Source: Parafrankia elaeagni
GTDB taxonomy: Bacteria > Actinomycetota > Actinomycetes > Frankiales > Frankiaceae
Direction of reading: 5' to 3'
DNA: 64,000 bases
Assembly (NCBI RefSeq): GCF_000374165.1
Contig: NZ_KB893671.1
Location: forward strand, 193 to 64,192
In this document: in pieces, positions 18,141 to 26,273 of the stretch
How the letters are laid out: every line of letters begins with the position of its first letter
Position numbering within the stretch: position 1 is the stretch's first letter
Notes under the pieces: model-generated
What the model was told of the DNA's origin: nothing
Databases searched by the model: none
Seen by the model: only the letters and a program-made list of their open reading frames with translations
Translations under genes and position numbers: made by a program

Positions 18141-18804
18141 GCGCCGACCTCCTGCCCACCCGAGGGCCCTAGCGGACCGTCCTACCCAGCGTCTCCGGTG
18201 ACAATGGACAGTCAACCTTCTTCTGCGGCGGAACGCGAGCCTGTTTGCATGGTCATCCACCCGGGCAAAGCGCCGATGTGCATATCCGGGTGGGTTTGTG
18301 ACCAACAACAAGCCCATCAGGTGATGTGTCGTGACCGCTCGAGTACACCAAGTGACGAGAAGTAGGGCTGTGTCCGTGCGTGGTCGGCGCCGGGGCCCTC
18401 GGCCGTCCGTGTGGGCGATGGGTGACACTGTCAAGGTCGACTCGGCGGGTGCGTGCCGGCGGCCGATCCTGCTCCGCGCCGGTGCCTGCCGGCCGCTGTC
18501 TCGCGTCGGGGTGCGTCCCGTCGGGGTTCGGGCCGGCCAGGGGTGTCGCCTGTCGGGGGGTGGGGTGCCGGCGCGGCGGATGTCGCCGGCGCGGGGGCGC
18601 CCACGGCGTCCGCGGTGCCCCTGGTGCCCGCGGCGGCGGCGACATCGCGGGGTCCGCGGCGCCGATCCGGCGTCGATCTGACGAAGAGATCTGTTACGGA
18701 GGATGGCCGACGTTGTGTCCATCTAGTGTCTACGGCTCGACGCGTGTCGCGTCGGGTTGTTCCCGGTGGGAATGTGACGTACCGTCGCGGAGGTGGGGCT
18801 GCCC
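18141..18804. other. Divergent intergenic region, HNH to mscS
   Basis: About 660 bases with no supported gene. The open frames here are GC-skew artefacts without homology. The promoters of both flanking genes should be inside; no convincing -35/-10 pair was picked out. Confidence 0.5.
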
Positions 18805-20133
18805 GTGGTAGCCCAGCCGGTGATCCCGATGCTCGGCGCCATCCTGACCCCGAGCGCCGCCCCCACCACCTCGGCCCCCAGCGGTTCCCCGACCCCGATC
18901 CCCTCGGTGTCGCTGTCGCCCGACGCGACGATGGACCCGATCGTCTCGATCGAGGGTGTCGCCAACGCGTTGCGGGACGCCTGCGGCACGGACGCCAGCA
19001 TCACCTGTCGCACCGTCTATAATGTTACGCACAGTAACTATCTTGCGTCGGGTGCCGAGGTGTTCCTCGGCACTCCCGTAAAGATTTTTCTGATTTTGCT
19101 GATCGCCGCGGTGGTGCGGGCGCTGCTGCACAGATTCATCCGGCGGGCCACCGGCCGAGCGGCCTCCGGGCGCAGCGGTGGGCCGTTGCGCGGCCTGCGC
19201 TCCAACACGCTGCTCGGTGCGTTCGGTGATCCGACCGTGCTGCTGGAACGGCGTCGCCAGCGCGCTGGAACCGTCGGTTCCCTGCTGCGCAGCGTGACGT
19301 CCATCTTTATTTTCGGGCTCGCTTTTCTGACGATCCTGGGTGAGATCGGGCTGAATCTCGCGCCGATCGTCGCCAGCGCCGGCGTCCTCGGCATCGCGGT
19401 CGGTTTCGGCGCGCAGAATCTGGTGCGCGACTTCCTGTCGGGAACGTTCATGCTGCTGGAGGACCAGTACGGCGTCGGTGACGTGATCGATGTCGGGCCG
19501 GTTTCCGGCACCGTCGAGGCCGTGAGCCTGCGTATGACCAGGTTGCGCGACGTCGAGGGAACGGTCTGGTATGTCCGCAACGGTGAGATCACCCGGGTCG
19601 GGAACAAGAGTCAGCAGTGGGCCCGCGCTGTTCTCGACGTCCCGCTCGACTACGACACCGAGGTCGCGGCGGCCAAGCGGATCCTGGTCACCACCGCCGA
19701 CGAGCTGTGGAAGGACGACAAGTGGGCGAGCCTCATCCTGTCCGAGCCCGAGGTCTGGGGCATGGAGACGATGACGGCCGACGGGTACACGCTGCGCATC
19801 GCGATCAAGACCCAGCCGCTCAAGCAGTGGGACGTGGCGCGCGAGCTGCGTGAGCGCGTCCGGTCGTCGCTGAGCATGGCGGGGATCGATCTGGGCACCG
19901 TGCAGCGCAGCGAGGTCGTCATGGTCGACGACGACGACGATCAGCCCGCCGAGTCGGAGGACGAGACCGGCGGCGTCCCGAGCCAGCCCGGTGGGGCGGG
20001 CCAGGGCGCCGGCGAGCAGTCGGCGCCGCGCATCGACCCACCCGCGCCGGCTCCGTCGTCGGCCGGTGAGTCGTCGGCCGGTGCCTCCTCGGGCTCCGGC
20101 CGCGGGCTGGGGGGAGGCGCCGGTTCGCGCTGA
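18805..20133 (+). CDS. MscS-family small-conductance mechanosensitive channel
   Basis: The roughly 442-residue protein has a Ser/Pro-rich extracytoplasmic N-terminus, a helix near FLGTPVKIFLILLIAAVVRALL, a second near SIFIFGLAFLTILGEIGL, and the pore-lining MscS segment IVASAGVLGIAVGFGAQNLVRDFLSG followed by the beta domain (DVIDVGPVSGTVEAVSLRMTRLRDVEGTVWYVRNGEI). It releases solutes on hypo-osmotic shock. GTG 18805 is preferred because GGAGGTGGGG sits at good spacing; GTG 18793 is possible. A polyacidic run (MVDDDDD) and a Gly/Ser/Pro tail end the protein. Confidence 0.9.
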   Translation: MVAQPVIPMLGAILTPSAAPTTSAPSGSPTPIPSVSLSPDATMDPIVSIEGVANALRDACGTDASITCRTVYNVTHSNYLASGAEVFLGTPVKIFLILLIAAVVRALLHRFIRRATGRAASGRSGGPLRGLRSNTLLGAFGDPTVLLERRRQRAGTVGSLLRSVTSIFIFGLAFLTILGEIGLNLAPIVASAGVLGIAVGFGAQNLVRDFLSGTFMLLEDQYGVGDVIDVGPVSGTVEAVSLRMTRLRDVEGTVWYVRNGEITRVGNKSQQWARAVLDVPLDYDTEVAAAKRILVTTADELWKDDKWASLILSEPEVWGMETMTADGYTLRIAIKTQPLKQWDVARELRERVRSSLSMAGIDLGTVQRSEVVMVDDDDDQPAESEDETGGVPSQPGGAGQGAGEQSAPRIDPPAPAPSSAGESSAGASSGSGRGLGGGAGSR

Positions 20134-20255
20134 CCGGGCCTGGTTCGGGCGGGTGCGGGCGGCCTGTCTGAAGCTGGGCTGAGGATCCCGCAAGGTCTTG
20201 CTGAGACGGGCCCCCGGAGCCTGGAACTGTCGGGGGCACCAGGCAGACTGGAGCC

Positions 20256-20999
20256 GTGCGGGTACTGGTTGTGGACGACGACGACGCCGTCCGGGAGTCG
20301 TTGGAGCGGTCGCTCCGTTTCGAGGGGTACGAGGTGCGCACCGCCACCGACGGTGTCGACGCCCTCGACGTCGTGAGCCGGGAGCAGCTGGACATCGTCG
20401 TGCTCGACGTGATGATGCCGCGCATGGACGGGCTGGAGACCTGCCGTCGGCTGCGGGCACGCGGCAACGACGTGCCCGTCCTGATGCTCACGGCCCGCGA
20501 CGGCCTCGCCGACCGCGTCAGCGGTCTCGACGTCGGCGCCGACGACTACCTCGTCAAGCCGTTCGCGCTGGAGGAGCTGTTCGCCCGGCTGCGCGCGCTG
20601 ACCCGGCGGGCGGCGCTGGCAGCCCGCACCGGCGCGGGCCGGGGCCCGGGCCACGGCCCCGGCCAGGCGGACGACGGCACCGCCAACGAGTTGATGTACG
20701 CGGATGTCCGGCTCGACCCGGTGAGCCGCCAGGTGCTGCGGGGTGCCCGCGAGCTGACGCTGACCAAGACCGAGTTCGAGCTGCTCGAGCTGTTCCTCAG
20801 CCATCCTCGGCAGGTCCTCTCCCGGTCAACGATCATGGAGAAGGTCTGGGGCTACGACTTCGGTCCGTCCTCGAACTCGCTGGAGGTGTTCGTGAGCTAC
20901 CTGCGGCGCAAGCTCGAGGCCGACGGCGAGCCCCGGCTGCTGCACACCGTCCGCGGTGTCGGCTACGTCCTGCGTGAGCTTCCTGCTGACCGGGCGTGA
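20256..20999 (+). CDS. mprA: OmpR-family response regulator (MprA-like)
   Basis: This 247-residue two-component regulator has a receiver domain with the acidic pocket VDDDD (about 6-10), phospho-acceptor Asp in [12 protein letters not shown] (about 51), the conserved Thr in MLTARD and Lys in LVKPF. A winged-helix DNA-binding domain ([43 protein letters not shown]) follows. It resembles MprA, the regulator of envelope-stress responses and sigma factor genes in mycobacteria. It is followed directly by the histidine kinase and malQ on the same strand, probably one transcript. A Gly/Pro-rich linker separates the domains. Confidence 0.9.
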   Translation: MRVLVVDDDDAVRESLERSLRFEGYEVRTATDGVDALDVVSREQLDIVVLDVMMPRMDGLETCRRLRARGNDVPVLMLTARDGLADRVSGLDVGADDYLVKPFALEELFARLRALTRRAALAARTGAGRGPGHGPGQADDGTANELMYADVRLDPVSRQVLRGARELTLTKTEFELLELFLSHPRQVLSRSTIMEKVWGYDFGPSSNSLEVFVSYLRRKLEADGEPRLLHTVRGVGYVLRELPADRA

Positions 21000-21123
21000 A
21001 CACCGGCCCGGCCCGGGTGATCAGGCCGGTGCCCCGGGTGATCAGACCGGCCAGGGGGCCGATGCCTGGCCGGGCGTGATCGGTACGGGCGGGCAGGCCA
21101 GCGCCGACGCCCAGGGGCGTCGG

Positions 21124-22824
21124 GTGGGCCAGGCCGCCCGGTCGCTGCCGGCGGCCCGGTGGGCGGGGCTGCGGCCCGGCCTCACCCTGCGGGCCCGGAT
21201 GGCGCTGCTGGCCGGTGTCGCCGTCGCCGCCGCCGTCGCGGTGGTCGTCAGCGTCGCCCTCGGCGTCACCCGGATCGTGCTCAACCAGGCGATCGACGAC
21301 CAGCTGGTCGAGCAGGCCCGGGCTTCGGCCGGGAACCTGCAGGCCAGCGAGATCAGTGTGCGGGCACTGAACTTCGGCATGGAGGTGCAGTTCCTCGATG
21401 CCCAGGGCGTGCCGCTGGAGAGCGCCTTCCCGTCGCTGGAGAAGTTCGCGATCCCGGTCGACGTCCAGGACACCGAGGTGGCTCGGGGGCTGCGCACGAA
21501 GAACCTGCACACGGTCACCGTCGACGGCGCGCGCTACCGGGTCGCCACCGTGCCGCTGCGCTACCCGCCGCCGCTCACCGGCACCGGCGCCCTTCAGTTC
21601 GCCCGGCCCACCGCGGACGTCGACCGTACGCTGCGTGATCTTGGCCTGGTGCTGTTCATCGTCGGCCTGGTCGGCGTCGTCGGCTCGGTGATCGCGGGGC
21701 GGCTCGTCGCCCGGGGCTCGCTGAAGCCCGTCGACGCGGCCGCGGCGGCGGCGGAGGAGGTCGCGCGGACCCAGGATCTCTCCGCGCTCATCCCCGTCAC
21801 CGGCTCCGACGAGATCGCCCGACTCGCCACCAGCCTCAACAGCATGCTGCGGGCCCTGGAGGCGTCGCGGCTGCGGCAGCGCCAGCTTGTCGACGACGCC
21901 GCCCACGAACTGCGCACGCCGCTGACCAGCCTGCGAACCAACATCGAGCTGCTGCTGAGGGCCGAGACGTCGACGAACCGGGCGCTGCCCACCGCCGACC
22001 GGGAGGCGCTGCTGCGCGACGTCGACGCCCAGATGCGCGAGCTGACCCACCTCGTCACCGAGGTCATCGAGCTGGCGCGGGACGAGGCCCCGACCGAGGA
22101 GGTGGAGCGGCTCGACCTGGCCCAGGTGGTGCGCTCCGCGGCGGAACGGGCCCGGCGGCGGGCGAAGGGCCGCAACATCCGCATCGAGGTGACCGCGGAG
22201 CCGTGCCTGGTCGACGGGCGGCCCAACCTGCTGGAACGCGCGGTCACCAACCTGCTCGACAACGCCGTCAAGTTCGGCCCCGAGTCGTCGACGGTGTGGG
22301 TGGCCTGCCGCGCCGGGGAGGTGACCGTCGCCGATGAGGGCCCCGGCATCGCCCCGGGTGACCGGACGAGGGTGTTCGAGCGCTTCTACCGGGCGACCTC
22401 GGCGCGCGGCAAGCCCGGTTCCGGGCTCGGTCTGGCGATCGTGGCGGACGCGGTGGCGATGCACGGTGGAACGGTCCGGGCCCAGGAGACGCCGGGCGGC
22501 GGGGCACTCCTGCGGCTGACCCTGCCGCTCGCCCCCGGCACCCCCAGCTGGCCCGGCGTCTCCAGCTGGCCCGATGCCGGTCAGAACGATCCTCCCGCAC
22601 CCGACTCGCCCTGGCGGCGCCCGCCAGCCCCCGCCGACTCGTCGGATCCGCGGCCCCCCCGGCCTGGCACCTCGCCCGGTTCTCCGCCGGTCTCCGCGGG
22701 GCCGTCCGCGGGGCCGTCCGCGGGTGGCGGTGGCGACCCGGTGCCTACCACACGGGGCCGAAAGGCCGACCGGTCCGGGGGGTCGCGAACCCGGCCGGGG
22801 GAGCGGGCAGTATCGGGCCCGTGA
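21124..22824 (+). CDS. mprB: Sensor histidine kinase (MprB-like)
   Basis: The roughly 566-residue membrane kinase has a first transmembrane helix (MALLAGVAVAAAVAVVVSVA), an extracytoplasmic sensor region, a second helix (LVLFIVGLVGVVGSVIAG), HAMP, then HisKA with the phospho-acceptor His in DDAAHELRTPLTSL and a HATPase with N-box NLLDNAVKFG and G-boxes DEGPGIAPG and GSGLGLAIV. The disordered Pro-rich C-terminal tail is about 100 residues. GTG 21124 is chosen for AGGGG six bases upstream and a short N-terminus; the frame is open back to 20956, overlapping mprA. Its stop overlaps the malQ start (GTGA). Confidence 0.88.
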   Translation: MGQAARSLPAARWAGLRPGLTLRARMALLAGVAVAAAVAVVVSVALGVTRIVLNQAIDDQLVEQARASAGNLQASEISVRALNFGMEVQFLDAQGVPLESAFPSLEKFAIPVDVQDTEVARGLRTKNLHTVTVDGARYRVATVPLRYPPPLTGTGALQFARPTADVDRTLRDLGLVLFIVGLVGVVGSVIAGRLVARGSLKPVDAAAAAAEEVARTQDLSALIPVTGSDEIARLATSLNSMLRALEASRLRQRQLVDDAAHELRTPLTSLRTNIELLLRAETSTNRALPTADREALLRDVDAQMRELTHLVTEVIELARDEAPTEEVERLDLAQVVRSAAERARRRAKGRNIRIEVTAEPCLVDGRPNLLERAVTNLLDNAVKFGPESSTVWVACRAGEVTVADEGPGIAPGDRTRVFERFYRATSARGKPGSGLGLAIVADAVAMHGGTVRAQETPGGGALLRLTLPLAPGTPSWPGVSSWPDAGQNDPPAPDSPWRRPPAPADSSDPRPPRPGTSPGSPPVSAGPSAGPSAGGGGDPVPTTRGRKADRSGGSRTRPGERAVSGP

Positions 22825-25163
22825 CGTCCGCGACCGAAGACCCACAGCACCCCGCCGGCTCCCGCCAGCCCGCCCCGCCCGCCGGCCCCGCAGGAGCGGG
22901 CCAGCCGTCCGCCGGAGCCTGGGCGCAGCTCGGTGATCTCGCGGAGCTCGCCGCGGAGTTCGGTGTCGCGACGTCCTACGAGGGCCAGGACGGCGGGCTG
23001 GTCACAGTCGCCCCCGAGGCGGTCCGGGCTGTGCTCGACCTGCTCGGCGTCGACCCCGCTGATCCGGCGCGGGCGCTCGCGGACGCCCGGGCCGCACGCT
23101 GGCGGCGGGCGCTGCCGAGCTGCGCCGTGCTCCGCGCCGCCGCCCCGGCCCCGGTCGAGGCGCACGTGCCGGCCGACTCCCCGGCACCGTCCGCGAGTGT
23201 GGAGCTTGCGGACGGCGGCACCGTTCCCGCCGCGGTCCGGCTGACCGGTGCCGAGGAGGTCGTCGACGGCCGGCTGGTGCGGGCCGCGTCCGTGGACGTC
23301 CCGGCGGACCTGCCGCTGGGCGACCACCGCCTGCTGCTGCGCGTCGGTGCCACCGTGACACGGTGTCCGCTGATCGTCGTGCCGGACGCGGTTCCGGACG
23401 TCCTGCGGGACGGCGCCGGGGACCGGCGTGCCTGGGGCTGGATGATCCAGCTCTACGCGCTCGCCTCCGCGGGCTCCTGGGGGATCGGCGACTACGCCGA
23501 CCTCGCGATGATCGCGCAGTGGTCCGGTCGGGACGGCGCGGATGTCCTGCTCGTGAACCCGCTGCATGCGGCGGCGCCGACGTTCCCCGTCGAGCCGTCG
23601 CCCTACTCGCCGTCGAGCCGCCGGTTCGTCTCGCCGCTGTACCTGCGTCCCGAACTGCTCCCGGAGTACGTCCACGCCTCCGCCGGGGTGCGGGCCGAGG
23701 TCGACGGGCTCGCGGAGCGGGCCCGTCGTGAGGGCATCCGCGACGGCCTGATCGACCGGGACGCGGTGTGGCGGGCGAAGCTGCCGGCGCTGGAACTGCT
23801 GTTCACCGACCACCATGAGCCCGACGACGGGGCCACCGCCGCGCCGGCCCGCGGCGGCGGCCCGGACGGGGGGCTCGCCGACTTCGCGCTCTGGTGCGCA
23901 CTGGCCGAGCGGCACGGGCGGGACTGGCGCACCTGGCCGGAGGAGCTGCACGACCCGGCCGGACCCGCCGTCGAGGTGGCCCGCGCCGAGCTCGCCGGCC
24001 GCGTCGCGTTCCATGCCTGGCTGCAGCGGCGGTGCGACGACCAGCTGGCCGCCGCGCAGGCGACGGCCCGGGCGGCGGGGATGCGGGTCGGTATCGTCCA
24101 CGATCTCGCGGTGGGCGTCGAGCCCGGCGGGGCCGATGCCTGGGCGATGCGCGGCGTGCTGGCCACCGGTGCCTCGGTGGGCGCGCCACCGGACGGGTTC
24201 AACCAGCAGGGCCAGGACTGGGGTCTGCCCCCGTGGCGGCCGACTGTGCTGGCGGAGAGCGGCTACGCCGCCTTCCGGGCGATGGTCCGCGCGGTCCTCG
24301 CGCGGGGCGGTGGGGTACGGGTGGACCACATCCTCGGCCTGTTCCGGCTGTGGTGGGTGCCGGCCGGCGCCGGCGCCGCCGCCGGGACGTTCGTCCGGTA
24401 CGACGCGGCGGCGATGCTGGGGCTGCTCGCGCTGGAGGCCCGCAACGCCGACGCCCTGATCGTCGGCGAGGACCTGGGGACCGTCGAGGACTCGGTGGCC
24501 GAGGCGCTCGACCACGCCGGGATCTTCGGGTCGTCCGTCCTGTGGTTCGAGCGGTCCGACGACGGGGCGCCGCGTCATCCCGGCGAGTACCGGGTCCGGT
24601 CCATGGCCAGCGTCACCACGCACGACCTGCCGACCGCCGCCGGGTTCCTCGACGGCGAGCATGTGCGCGTGCGGGAGGAGCGCGGGCTGCTCGCCCGGCC
24701 GGGAGCGCAGGAGCGCGCGGCCTGGCTCGCCGAACGTGCCGACCTGCTGCGTCTGCTCGCCGGCGAAGGACTCCTCACGGCAGCGGCGGCGAAGGCGGCG
24801 GCGGGTGCGGTGCGGGCCGGGGATCTGCTCGCGCCCGAGGTGCGGGACGAGGCGGCGTTCGGGCTCCATGCGCTCCTCGGGCTGTCACGGGCCCGGGTGG
24901 TGCTGCTCGCCCCCGGGGACGCGTTCGGCGACCCCCGCCAGCCGAACCTGCCGGGCACGGTCGACAGCTACCCGAACTGGCGGCTGCCGGTCGTCGACGG
25001 GGCGGGTGAACGAGTCACCGTCGAGCGGCTGCTCACCGACCCGCGGCCACGGCGCCTCATCGCGGCCCTCGGCGAGCTCGGGGAGGCCGGGCCCGGGTCG
25101 CCCGAGCAGGGCGGGCCGCGTGCTGCCGACCGGGAGGCGGGCCCCACTCCCCGGCGCCCCTGA
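22821..25163 (+). CDS. malQ: 4-alpha-glucanotransferase (amylomaltase)
   Basis: The 780-residue GH77 enzyme disproportionates malto-oligosaccharides in the cytoplasm. Conserved segments are WGWMIQLYALASAGSWGIGDYADL (about 203-226), VNPLHAAAP, FNQQGQDWGLPPW, VRVDHILGLFR with the nucleophile Asp, VGEDLGTV with the acid/base Glu, VTTHDLPT with the third carboxylate, and NLPGTVDSYPNWRLP near the end. The long N-terminal domain is typical of actinobacterial MalQ. The GTG start overlaps the mprB-like kinase by four bases, so glucan metabolism is coupled to a two-component system here. Confidence 0.94.
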   Translation: MTSATEDPQHPAGSRQPAPPAGPAGAGQPSAGAWAQLGDLAELAAEFGVATSYEGQDGGLVTVAPEAVRAVLDLLGVDPADPARALADARAARWRRALPSCAVLRAAAPAPVEAHVPADSPAPSASVELADGGTVPAAVRLTGAEEVVDGRLVRAASVDVPADLPLGDHRLLLRVGATVTRCPLIVVPDAVPDVLRDGAGDRRAWGWMIQLYALASAGSWGIGDYADLAMIAQWSGRDGADVLLVNPLHAAAPTFPVEPSPYSPSSRRFVSPLYLRPELLPEYVHASAGVRAEVDGLAERARREGIRDGLIDRDAVWRAKLPALELLFTDHHEPDDGATAAPARGGGPDGGLADFALWCALAERHGRDWRTWPEELHDPAGPAVEVARAELAGRVAFHAWLQRRCDDQLAAAQATARAAGMRVGIVHDLAVGVEPGGADAWAMRGVLATGASVGAPPDGFNQQGQDWGLPPWRPTVLAESGYAAFRAMVRAVLARGGGVRVDHILGLFRLWWVPAGAGAAAGTFVRYDAAAMLGLLALEARNADALIVGEDLGTVEDSVAEALDHAGIFGSSVLWFERSDDGAPRHPGEYRVRSMASVTTHDLPTAAGFLDGEHVRVREERGLLARPGAQERAAWLAERADLLRLLAGEGLLTAAAAKAAAGAVRAGDLLAPEVRDEAAFGLHALLGLSRARVVLLAPGDAFGDPRQPNLPGTVDSYPNWRLPVVDGAGERVTVERLLTDPRPRRLIAALGELGEAGPGSPEQGGPRAADREAGPTPRRP

Positions 25164-25275
25164 ACCGCTGTGGTGCCTGTCGCGGCGACGAGGCCGGGCC
25201 GGTCGGCGGCGGAGGCGAGCTACCTCGCACCCCTGGGAACGGACGGTGACACCGGTTCCCGGTACCCTTCCGATC

Positions 25276-25698
25276 GTGATTCCACGTCGTCCGCGCCGTA
25301 CGTCCCGGCGGTCGGTCGCGGCCGGCGACCTGTCCTCGACCTCCCGGTCGGGCCGACGGGTCGCCGCGCGCCGCGCGCTCACCGTCGCCGCGTTGTCCCT
25401 GTTCACGGTGCCCTTCCTGGCGGTCTCCGCGTCCGCGCAGGATGTGGGGACCACCTACGACCCCGACCCGCTGTCGGCCGTCCACGCCTGGACGATCTAC
25501 GGTGGCACGGTCGTCGGTGGTTTCCTGCTGGCGTACATCCTCACCGCGCTGACGAGTCGCCTGAGTCGTCCGTCGCGCTACCGCCCGGGTCAGCCGTGGG
25601 AGCACGACACGACCTGGATCGGCGAGAAGCCGGAGGACCTTGACGAGAAGCGCTCGGGGGCCGCGCCGGGCGCGGGTGGTGCCAGTGGCAGCTGGTGA
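25276..25698 (+). CDS. Small membrane protein, hypothetical
   Basis: A 140-residue protein from GTG 25276. A basic N-terminus (RRPRRTSRRS...GRRVAARRA) precedes a first hydrophobic segment LTVAALSLFTVPFLAVSASAQD that could be a signal peptide or anchor. A second helix, WTIYGGTVVGGFLLAYILTAL, is followed by a hydrophilic tail ending in Gly/Ser. The family is not recognised. The downstream DUF5130-like gene overlaps its end, suggesting a pair. Longer frames from 24661 are antisense artefacts over malQ. Confidence 0.65.
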   Translation: MIPRRPRRTSRRSVAAGDLSSTSRSGRRVAARRALTVAALSLFTVPFLAVSASAQDVGTTYDPDPLSAVHAWTIYGGTVVGGFLLAYILTALTSRLSRPSRYRPGQPWEHDTTWIGEKPEDLDEKRSGAAPGAGGASGSW

Positions 25699-26086
25699 GG
25701 CCTTCACCCCCGAGCAGACCGACCGGCTGGAACGGGCCCGGCTCGCCGCGCAGAACTCCAGCGGCATCCGGTTCGCCGTCCGGGTCGGCCCGCTCGGCGG
25801 CGATCCGGAGCTCGCCGCCGAACGGCTGCTGGGGAGCCTCGCCGACCTCGATCTCGACCGTGACGAGGCCGTGCTGATCGCGGTCTCCCCAGGCCAGCGG
25901 TTCGTCCGGGTGGTCACCACCCCGGTCGCGAAGAAGCGCGTCAGCGATGCGGCGGCCGGCCTGGCCACCCTGGCGATGACGTCCAGCTTCGCTCTCGGCG
26001 ACCTCGTCGGAGGGGTGATCACCGGGTTGCGGCAGCTCGCCGACGCGGCTGGCGCTCCGTCGATGCACGCGGCCACCCGCCGCTGA
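25676..26086 (+). CDS. DUF5130-like protein (TPM-domain relative)
   Basis: The roughly 136-residue protein reads EAFTPEQTDRLERARLAAQ, then GIRFAVRVGPLGGDP and DEAVLIAVSPGQRFVRVVTTPVAKKRVSDAAAGLA, the layout of the actinobacterial DUF5130 family, related to TPM-phosphatase folds. The function is unproven. The start is uncertain: GTG 25676/25679 gives overlap with the membrane-protein gene, while TTG 25640 extends it. A short tandem duplication copies the last codons and the stop codon into the downstream flank. Confidence 0.7.
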   Translation: MVPVAAGEAFTPEQTDRLERARLAAQNSSGIRFAVRVGPLGGDPELAAERLLGSLADLDLDRDEAVLIAVSPGQRFVRVVTTPVAKKRVSDAAAGLATLAMTSSFALGDLVGGVITGLRQLADAAGAPSMHAATRR

Positions 26087-26107
26087 GCCGCGGCCACCCG
26101 CCGCTGA
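26068..26107 (+). repeat. 21-bp tandem duplication across a stop codon
   Basis: CGCGGCCACCCGCCGCTGA occurs at 26068-26086 and again at 26089-26107. The first copy ends with the DUF5130-like stop; the second repeats the C-terminal codons and stop immediately after it. Confidence 0.8.
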
Positions 26108-26273
26108 GCCGCGGCGGCCCTGGCCGCGAGGGCACGTCGGTCGACCGGTCACGCTGACCGGCCGGTCGGCCACCGCCGGTCGCCGCCGGCCCGCTGTCAG
26201 CGGACCGCCGGCGACCGGGAGCAGCGAAAGCAGTGGGAGCAGAGTGGGAACGGTGTCGTGACCGGCGCGGGGC

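Noticed and set aside
20833-22845. 670-codon minus-strand frame over the histidine kinase
   Set aside because: Arg/Gly/Asp-rich shadow opposite a kinase with full HisKA and HATPase motifs.
25240-25295. GGGAAC / GTTCCC inverted pair as an ECF-sigma promoter
   Set aside because: The spacing does not fit a known -35/-10 pair and no repeat of the motif was seen elsewhere.
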